A stretch of DNA of 64,000 nt from Gammaproteobacteria bacterium (lineage in GTDB: Bacteria > Pseudomonadota > Gammaproteobacteria > Pseudomonadales > Pseudohongiellaceae), in contig BPDI01000005.1 in the NCBI GenBank assembly GCA_019654215.1, positions 1 through 64,000 of the forward strand. The letters run 5' to 3'. The notes beneath the pieces are model-generated. The model ran no database searches. It saw only the letters and a list, made by a program, of their open reading frames with translations, and was not told the origin of the DNA. A program made the translations under genes and the position numbers. This document shows, piece by piece, positions 55,677 to 64,000 of the stretch. Each line of letters opens with the position of its first letter. Within the stretch, counting starts at the first letter, position 1.

Positions 55677-57031
55677 TTAATCTTGTCCCGCTACTGATCG
55701 TTGTTCTCTTTCTTGGCGCTCAGCAACTATCTTTTCATAACCCTCGTCGTCGAGGTGAGTTACAGCAATCCAGGCGTGGGACATTTCATCACCAGTTCTG
55801 CTGCCTTCATAAACCCATTGTTCTGGATCAGGGTTATTTGGATTATTAGCTGTGTTGTCGTACCACTGCTTGATCACAAGTACTGCGCCAGTTGGAACTA
55901 ACGGAGCAAGATCTGCATCATAAATGTGGCTGTGGTGCCAGGTAGCACTCCAGTTAGAGATCTGACTTATTGCTTCAGTGCGACCAGTTTCTGGATAGAA
56001 AATTTCCAGAGATGCTGCGTTCATGCGCAGGTGACCATGTGGCTGGAAGCTATCGATTCGAACTGGGTGATCAAAAGAGTGAAAGCCCTGAGTCATTGTG
56101 TAACCGTTTGGAGGAACGATTAGCATATTGTTCTCGTAACCTTCACGCATTGGATAAGCTTTTAGGTCTTGAGTGTAAGGCTCATTAGTTTGCTCGAAGT
56201 TGTCGTCGTGGAGCCAGATACCCATCTCAACTACGTTGTCTTTAACGGCCTGACCTTGCGCTGTTGCGCCAACGCCACCTGGATACATATGAATGTCCCA
56301 GAAGATTCTAGAATTAGCTGGCATTTGACGGCAAACCTCTTCAGGAATTAATTCACCCCACTTGCCCATCGCATACTCAGTTAGTTGACTGAAATCCTCA
56401 TACTCGCCAGTTTCTTCGTTAAGTACTTCGATAGAAGGATTGGCGTGGTGAACACAGCGCGAGCATCTCCACGAGGCTTAACTTGCATGGCACGAATACA
56501 CTTACCTTCAGTTAGACCAGTTTCCACGTAGTGCTTGTGCCATAGGTCATTACCACCGGCCGGAATATCTATAGGAATAGAAGCGATAACCAGACTCGGC
56601 TCACCAAATTCTTCTTCGAAATTCCAGGCTTCTAAATCAGGCAAGTCTACAAGAGGAGGAGTGATGTCAGCTGGTCCAATTGGTGATCCATTGTTTACCC
56701 ACTGAGTAATGGCATCGATCTCTTCCTGGGCAAGGCGCCAGTCACCTTCAAGGTCCTGGATACCAATGCCATGATCGTAGGCATAAGGAGGCATTTCCCG
56801 GTTAGCTACCTTCAGTTGAATTAATGGTGCCCAAGGACGAACTTGGTCGTAGTTCTCAAATTGCATGGGACCAATGCCGCCTTCGCGGTGGCAGACCACG
56901 CAATTTTCGTTAATGATTTGCGCCACATGAGTGTTGTAAGTGACCTCATCGTCTTGGGCTTGAACGCTAGAGAAGCCCAAGACTAAAAGGGCTGCGCTCA
57001 TAAAGCCTAGAACTTGTCGCATCGATTTCAT
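55677..57031 (-). CDS. Cytochrome c + PHM-like monooxygenase protein, copy B, frameshifted
   Basis: ORFs 55677-56369 and 56381-57031; one lost base near 56450-56456 sits in the VVHHAN codons; CVVCHREGGIGPMQF; QPHGHLRMNAASLEIFYPETGRTE; TGDEMSHAW. Confidence 0.87.
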
Positions 57032-57296
57032 TGTTCTATTCCTCTTTACAGGGATTGAATTGGACCAATATTACCGCTTTTTGGCATTCACTAGGAACGG
57101 AAAATCTAAATAAATTGTAATTATTAAGAATGGAAAAAGCCGGTAGAAAGAGATTTTACTAAGCGTAATCTCACTAGTGAACCAGCAGCTAAACTGCTGG
57201 GAGTGTAAGATTTAAAGGAGCTCTTTGTAATAAAAAGCGGTGATCTGAACAAATCCCAAAAATATTGAGTATCTGCAATTTATATTTCTAAAAGGC

Positions 57297-57333
57297 GTAA
57301 AAAAAGACCAGCAGAGTTGCCTTTGCTGGTCTT
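57297..57333 (-). terminator. Intrinsic terminator of copy A
   Basis: Minus strand AAGACCAGCA-AAGGCAACTC-TGCTGGTCTT followed by T-rich tract. Confidence 0.8.
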
Positions 57334-57372
57334 CTTCGAAACTAGTGCTAGTTAGTTTTTCTTTGGAAAAAA

Positions 57373-58720
57373 CTAGTCTTGTCCAGCCAAGCTTCTTGCT
57401 TCTCTAGCTTCGCGCTCTTCAACGACCTTCGCGAAACCTTCTTCATCGAAGTGAGTGACAGCAATCCAAGCGTGAGACATTTCGTCTCCAGTGCGGCTAC
57501 CGCCATATACCCACTGATCAGGGTCAGGGTTATTTATATTGTTTGCTGTGTTGTCGTACCACTGCTTGATAACCAATACCGCTCCCGTTGGAATTAGCGG
57601 GGCTAGGTCTTCATCATAAATGTGGCTGTGGTGCCAAGTAGCGCTCCAGTTGGAGATTTGGCTGATCTGCTCAGTGCGCCCGGTTTCTGGGTAGAAAATT
57701 TCCAGAGAAGCAGCGTTCATGCGCAGGTGGCCATGAGGTTGGAAGCTATCAATGCGCACTGGGTGATCGAAAGAGTGGAAACCCTGAGTCATAGCATAAC
57801 CGTTAGGTGGAACAATCAGTTCGCCATTCTCATAACCTTCACGCAATCCGTAAAGACGAAGGTCTTGGCGATAAGGGCTTTCCGCAACTTCGTACTCTTC
57901 ATCATGGAACCAGATTCCCATTTCAACCACGTTATCAGTAATTGCTTCCCCTTGTGCAGTAGCGCCAACGCCACCAGGGAATAGGTGGATGTCCCAGTAT
58001 ATGCGCGAGTCACCTGGCATTTCCCGGCAGACACCTTCTGGCATCAACTCACCCCATTTACCCATAGCGTATTCAGTTAACTGACTGAAACGGTCGTAGT
58101 CACCAGTTTCTTCGTTATAAACTTCCAGTGTCGGATTAGAGTGATGAACAACCGCACGCGCATCGTCGCGGGGTTTAACTTGCATTGCTTTAATGCAGCG
58201 CTTTTCTGTAAGACCAGTTGGAACATGGTGCTTGTGCCACATGTCATTTCCGCCAGCAGGTACATCGATTGGCATCGATGCAATAACTAAATCCGGCTCA
58301 CCAAGCTTTTGGTTCGAAGTTCCAGGCATCAAGGTCTGGAAGGATTGGAGCTGGCGGAACAATATCCACAGGCCCTAGGGGCGAACCGTTATTAACCCAT
58401 TGGGTAATAGTATCTATCTCTTCCTGGGCCAGGCGCCAATCGCCTTTGAGATCCTGAATACCAATACCGTGGTCATAGGCATACGGAGGCATTTCACGGC
58501 TAGCTACCTTCAGTTGAATTAATGGTGCCCATGGGCGCACTTGGTCATAGTTCTCAAATTGCATTGGGCCAATGCCGCCCTCACGGTGGCAGACCACGCA
58601 ATTTTCGTTAATGATTTGTCCAACGTGCTCGTTATAAGTAATTTCTGCATCCTGAGCAAGAACCCCCGTGGATAGGGCGATCGCGCCAATTCCGAATGCA
58701 ATTTTTTGCACTAATTTCAT
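57373..58720 (-). CDS. Cytochrome c + PHM-like monooxygenase protein, copy A, frameshifted
   Basis: ORFs 57373-58362 and 58298-58828 join if T4 at 58307-58310 is T3 (WNFEPKLGEPDLVIAS); CVVCHREGGIGPMQF; AVVHHSNPT; QPHGHLRMNAASLEIFYPETGRTE; TGDEMSHAW. Confidence 0.88.
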
Positions 58721-58910
58721 GCTCTTCTCCTCAATTAGAGAGTAATGGGCAAACAACTGAAAAATGATAATTTTGAGAGGTGAAAAAGTCCACCAAATAC
58801 CTATCATTTCATCGATTCTTTGCAACAAATTGAAACAATCGGAATGCCTAAAAATACTAGCCTTGACGATTAATACAGTAGTTTATCTGCAGTTTTCGGT
58901 TACCCAAACA

Positions 58911-58941
58911 AAAACGGCCGATTCAAAGAACCGGCCGTTTT
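58911..58941 (-). terminator. Intrinsic terminator downstream of the 58958-59904 gene
   Basis: AAAACGGCCG-ATTCAAAGAAC-CGGCCGTTTT 10-bp perfect stem; T-tract on minus strand. Confidence 0.85.
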
Positions 58942-58957
58942 CGAAGATGCTAAATTC

Positions 58958-59904
58958 TTACTCTACAACTACTCGTTGATAGACGTTAGTCCAGCAACAC
59001 TGGTCGCCATTCGAGCTGTCAGGAGCCCGATGGACGTCAACCTTGGTCCGAATAAGATATTCGCCTGGTGCCGAGAAAGTAGCATATACACGAGCTACGC
59101 CAGAAGGCCCATCAATTGGAGCCTGATTGGAGGCTGGCTCCCGGAAGAAGCGAAAACGAGGGTTGTCTTCTTCATAAGGATTTTCAGGAACTTCAGTATC
59201 TGGGTGGCGGGTAAATTCTACAGTGCCGCTATCGGGTCCCTGATGCAGAGAAAACTCAGATCCCATCTGGATTGGTTCCTCGAAACGAGGATCTTCTGGA
59301 TCTCTTTCTGCTGGATCTGTTGCATTAACCATAATTTCTGCGGGAATGCCGACTTGAACAGGGTTACGCGGATAGTCGCCGACCTTTGGGGATATAAACC
59401 CGCTCGCTGCGCGCCATCTTCACCGAGTCCAACAAGAGGCTGCATAGCACCTTGCGGGCGAGGAAGGATAAAGTCTAATTCATAGGCAGAGGATCCATAG
59501 CGACCCGGCACCCTAAGTGGCTCACTATCGCCAGTCTTCAAGTACCACCAAACGTCTATTTCACGTTCATCTGCAGCAACGGTAACGGTGAAAGCCCCTA
59601 CTGTTCTCCCGGCAGGGAAGTGGGTAGGTTGATTTCCATCAAATTTAGCTGGCTCCATGTAATTGGCTTCACCGATAGGAATGTCCATTGGCTCATCGTT
59701 TCTATTGATAATGCCGTATGAGTAGCTGGCCGTGCCGTCAGGATTCGCAGTCCAACCTTCCATTACAGGAATAAGAGGCAGGCCACCTGGAGGTGCTAAA
59801 CTTAGAAAGCGGGCGTTATCAGTCGACTGCGCTTGAACTGTTAATGCCGCTGAAGCAAATAGTCCGATTAGCGCTGCAGCGATATGTTTAGTCGAAATTC
59901 GCAT
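58958..59904 (-). CDS. Hypothetical secreted protein with C-terminal QCCWTNVYQRVVVE, frameshifted
   Basis: ORFs 59218-59919 and 58958-59332; frames join near 59385 as LFKVGDYPRNPVQVGIPAEIMVNATDP; signal peptide, good SD. Confidence 0.72.
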
Positions 59905-60133
59905 TGAATGTATCTCCAATTTAAATCAGGTTTGCTTTGACTATTTTCCATCGAACAAACCAGTGGTTTTCGAAGTTTGCGACGGATTATCCTTTTAATC
60001 AGTTGAATCTATCTCAGCAGGGAGGCTAGGATAACGGCCAATTTCACCCGCGTCCAGTTATGATGCGACTTAAATAGTGACCACATGTTTTTGTTTTTTT
60101 ACAAATTGTTACAAGTTTTTCGCTAGCGTGAAG

Positions 60134-61829
60134 ATGAAAGAATTAAGTCTATTTTCTATCTGCATTTTTACTGCATTTATTTACTCATCGAGTAATGCTG
60201 CGCTCGATCGCGTTGGCGATTTTGCATTGTTAGATTACGCGGGTGAATTTCATCAATTGAGTCGCTATCGCCATCGACAAGGACTAGTCGTAATGGCTTA
60301 CGATGAAAACTGCGCGGCCATGACTAACCATGTAAATGAATACCAGTCACTCGCTAATGAATTTACAAAGCAGGGATTGGAGTTTGTTTTCCTGGATTCA
60401 CTGGACCTGGGTAGAGATGCATTTGTAAATAGCAATTTAAATTTGCCGGTTTTGGAAGATGAAGGTCAATTGGTTTCCGAATCACTCGGCATTCAAAACG
60501 CGGGAGATGTGCGTGTACTAAATCCGGAAAGACTTTCTATTTATTATCGCGGATCTGTTTCCAACCAATTAAGAGAAACACTTCAAGGAGTGTTAAACGG
60601 ATCAGTAAGCGATACCGTTTCAACTGCTATTGAAAGTTGCTCCATTACCTATCCGGTAAAAGAAATACATTCTCAAACACCTCCAAACTATGTCACCGAT
60701 ATTGCCCCTATAGTTATTGAAAATTGTGCGGGGTGTCATCGTCAGGGTGGAGTAGGTCCATTTGCACTGGATAGTTACATCATGTTGCTGGGTTGGTCGC
60801 CAATGATTCGCGAGGTGATTCTGAATAAGCGCATGCCGCCGATGCAGGTTGATCCCTATATTGGTCATTCAGATGACGCCCGTTATTTAGATGCGGAAGA
60901 AATGCAAACTCTGGTGCACTGGATCGATGTCGGAGCGCCCCAGGGAGACGGTGATGCGGATCCATTAGAAGAGCTTGCAAACAGTATCGATCTTGAAGCA
61001 AGGGAAGAATGGGATTTTGGCGAACCGGATTTTATCGTTACGGGCCCGAGTAATGATGTGCCGCCAACGGGAGTTTTAGATTACGTCTACGAAAACGTAG
61101 ACTTGCCTTTTGATGAAGACAAATGGATTCGAGCTATTCAATATCGTGCTGGAGATCCATCGGTACTTCATCACTTAATGACTTTCGTTACCGAACCTGA
61201 AGAAGATTTCTGGGGGCCGGAACGTAACGATTTATCCGTTTCAAGAAGATTTGTTGCGGGTTATTCGCCAGGCAAATCGAATGTTTTTGAGTTTACGGAA
61301 GGAACGGGCGTCTTTATTCCAAAAGGCCATGGTCTTTCGATGCAGTTTCATTATGTAACTAACGGACAACGCACCACCGACGTAACCCAAATAGGTTTGT
61401 ATTTTAGTGAAGAAGAAGGCTTACAGGAGCAATTAGTGCAGGCGGTCTCTTCGCGGTTCACGCTTCCGCCTAATGCCTTCAATCATGAAATGCATGCGGA
61501 ACATGTCTTCGATGAAGAAGTTGTGATAACTGGAGTGCGTGCCCGTATGAACTATCGCGGGAAGAAAATGAAGTTTGCTATCGAAGAAACTAATGGTGAG
61601 TTGCGAGAAATATTTAGTGTGCCAGCTTATAACTACGGGTGGCAACCTCACTATATTCTTGGGCAACCGGAAGTCTTAACCCGCCGGGACCAAGGTGCAT
61701 GTCATTGGGGCATTCGATAATTCAATTTCAAATCCGACCAACCCAGACCCAGAAAAAGAATTAACTTTCGGATTGAATAGTTGGGACGAAATGTTTACGG
61801 GCTACTTCACTTACTACAAATCACCTTGA
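60134..61829 (+). CDS. Secreted redoxin-like + cytochrome c + PHM-like monooxygenase fusion, 3' frameshift
   Basis: N-terminal DRVGDFALLDYAGEFHQLSRYRHRQGLVVMAYDENCAAM; CAGCHRQGGVGPFAL; SVLHHLMTF; frame change near 61680 continues PAGTKVHVIGAFDNSISNPTNPDPEKELTFGLNSWDEMFTGYFTYY. Confidence 0.83.
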
Positions 61830-61846
61830 AGATCTTCTCCAGCTAA

Positions 61847-62821
61847 ATGAGTGAATCTGCTTTTATCCGCGCGCAGGCTGAACTGCACCATGCCTTTTTG
61901 TTGGGATTGCAGTTGATGGTTTCTTCAAATAAAGAACCATCGGTCATTGAAGATTGGATGTTTCGCTTATTCAGGCGTCAACACGAACAAAAGTTTCTAT
62001 CTAGTTTCGAAAAACTTGGTCTCAGCAATCTTTCAGATGCGGTTGCCTGCGCTAAGTACCATGTGGTCTCTAATGCCATCGGTGGCGTCGGCGTGGAATA
62101 CATGTATGAATCGGATCAAAAAGCCTGGGTCAGGTTTCGTTATCCCCGCTGGATGTATAAAGGACCAACGATTTGTGGTGTGCCCAATGAAGTTTGTCGT
62201 GGATTCTTGAGAGGCTGGTATGCCCACAATGGCGTATCGTTAAAAAATCCGCGCCTGGGTTTCGTCTGCGTCTCTGAAGACATGACCGGAGAAATTGGCT
62301 TTTGCGGTTACTTTAAAGAGTATGATCACGAGCTAGGTGAAGATGAAAGAGTAGTTTTTGCGAAAGATGAAATTCCACCTCCCTATAAAGAGGAAGAACA
62401 ACCAGAACCGCCGACCGATCAATGGAACCAAGAACGCCTGGAAAAGGCTAACAGAAATTATGGTGTTGAATTCATTCGCAACTCTCTCATTGAACTAATG
62501 AAAGTTATAGGGAAGGAGGAGGCTCTGAAACTTGGCTGCCGGGCCGGAAGGTTAATTGGACTTCAGTACTATCAGGAAACCAGAAAGATTGTCGGCGCTG
62601 ACGATGGTGATCTATATTCGGCAGTTGAATATTTACAACGAATGTTTGCCGGTATGGGTGACACTGTTAAAATCAATGCAGCAGAAGATCAATCGCAATA
62701 CCTAATTCTCCATTCAAATCTTCGAATTCTACGAGATTTAGAGGCAGAAGAAAGAGACATTGTGTTGAAGTTGTTGGCAAGAAATCTGGCAGGGCGCAAT
62801 GTCTTCTTGTCGTCAGCTTAA
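61847..62821 (+). CDS. Conserved hypothetical protein
   Basis: 324 aa intact ORF, no signal peptide; no family confidently recognised. Confidence 0.6.
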   Translation: MSESAFIRAQAELHHAFLLGLQLMVSSNKEPSVIEDWMFRLFRRQHEQKFLSSFEKLGLSNLSDAVACAKYHVVSNAIGGVGVEYMYESDQKAWVRFRYPRWMYKGPTICGVPNEVCRGFLRGWYAHNGVSLKNPRLGFVCVSEDMTGEIGFCGYFKEYDHELGEDERVVFAKDEIPPPYKEEEQPEPPTDQWNQERLEKANRNYGVEFIRNSLIELMKVIGKEEALKLGCRAGRLIGLQYYQETRKIVGADDGDLYSAVEYLQRMFAGMGDTVKINAAEDQSQYLILHSNLRILRDLEAEERDIVLKLLARNLAGRNVFLSSA

Positions 62822-63168
62822 ACAGTTGCAGTGGGACGTGGATGGAGACCAGGTCAACTGGACTGTAAGCAATCTCACCCGGCGTTAGTGGGATAGAGAA
62901 GAAATCTCTGTTAAGAACAAAAATAACCCACAAACTATTTCACCTACGATCGGAACTGCTGTTGGGATCTGAAAAATATCAGCTTCTTCAATAGTTCGCT
63001 CACGTCAAAATCCGCTATGAATGTTCACTCGCTCGCCCGGTCTGTTATCCTTCAGCGCGGCTCATTGTTTCGACTGACAATTTAACCAGTAGGGCGAACT
63101 TAGAATTAATCTGTCGCTAAAAATAGTTAGTGAGTCTTTATTGAGCGAGGCAAATCAATAACAGCGTT

Positions 63169-64000
63169 ATGGTTGGTAACGAAAAAGAGCAGATTTATTA
63201 CGGCTGGAAGATAGTTGCTGCACTACTTTTTCTGCTTACCTTTACGAGCGGTTTAAGTTTCTATAATCATGCGATCTACCTAAACGCACTGGCTACTCAG
63301 TCAAACTTCGACGTCAGTACAGCTTCTACAGCGGTCTCTATCTTTTTTTTAACTGGCGGTGTCATGGGATTATTCGTCGCCAGGTGGGTGCAGGAATATG
63401 ATCCACGAATCTGTATAACTGCTGGTGCCATAATTTCTTTCATGTCGCTATCTTTGCTCGCTTATGTTTCCACAGTGTGGCAGCTGTTTCTTGTTTACGC
63501 TTTTTTTGGCACCGGCTTTTCCGCTTCTTCCCTCATACCGGCAACAACGCTAGTTACCAAATGGTTCCATCGACGCAGAGCGATGGCTTTGTCAGTTGCA
63601 TCTACTGGCTTGTCTTTAGGTGGGGTAATTCTCACGCCGTTGTCGGCAGTGATGGTTGAATCTTTGGGATTCAAAATTGCTGCACCTTTAATTGGAGTAA
63701 TTTTTTTAGTAGGCGTGGTACCGGTTGCCTGGATGTACTTAAGGGAGAGTCCAGAATCTATGGGTTTACATGTTGATGGAGATCTACCTGAGAGTATCGA
63801 TGAAAGTGTGACATCAGACCCCCCTCAGGTAATCGAAGGCGGTATTACTTTTAAAGAAGCCAGGCGTCGCAAATTTTTCTGGGGAGTAAGCCTGGCCTAC
63901 ATTTTCCTGATGGCCGCTCAGGTCGGTGGCATCGCCCATCAATATGGACTAGCGCGGGAGCTGTTAACGGAGGCAGAAACGGCAATTGCTGTCGCTATAC
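63169..64000 (+). CDS. MFS transporter, 3' truncated by window edge
   Basis: Open frame from ATG 63169 to the window end (not in ORF track because no stop); YYGWKIVAALLFLLTFTSGLSFYNHAIYLNAL, KWFHRRRAMALSVASTGLSLGG. Confidence 0.9.
   Translation, partial: MVGNEKEQIYYGWKIVAALLFLLTFTSGLSFYNHAIYLNALATQSNFDVSTASTAVSIFFLTGGVMGLFVARWVQEYDPRICITAGAIISFMSLSLLAYVSTVWQLFLVYAFFGTGFSASSLIPATTLVTKWFHRRRAMALSVASTGLSLGGVILTPLSAVMVESLGFKIAAPLIGVIFLVGVVPVAWMYLRESPESMGLHVDGDLPESIDESVTSDPPQVIEGGITFKEARRRKFFWGVSLAYIFLMAAQVGGIAHQYGLARELLTEAETAIAVAI

Overview
The window looks like chromosomal sequence from a probably marine, oligotroph-type gammaproteobacterium (taxonomic guess from gene content only). It is rich in secreted oxidoreductases: two planctomycete-type cytochrome c pairs (DUF1592/DUF1552 and DUF1549-DUF1553/DUF1501), two PQQ dehydrogenases, a GMC oxidoreductase with a gluconate-dehydrogenase-3-like subunit, and a tandem array of cytochrome c/PHM-like copper monooxygenase proteins. 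Other contents are serine beta-lactamase-like hydrolases, a 2OG-oxygenase/flavin halogenase/TonB-receptor cluster, a modABC-modE molybdate locus, and many hypothetical secreted proteins. No rRNA, tRNA, CRISPR array or intact mobile element was recognised. About half of the long genes are split by single-base frameshifts, and most of those I resolved fall in short homopolymers. This points to residual long-read assembly error, so I merged split ORFs into single CDS calls. The strongest observations are: (1) a perfect 17-6-17 palindrome matching the ModE box, with ATGTCT start codons embedded symmetrically in both arms, implying leaderless divergent expression of modA and an unannotated 57-aa ORF; (2) a triplicated cytochrome c/PHM-like copper enzyme array plus a redoxin-fused paralog whose CuM HxH motif is replaced by RMN; (3) a C-type lectin/serine beta-lactamase chimera hidden by frameshifts.
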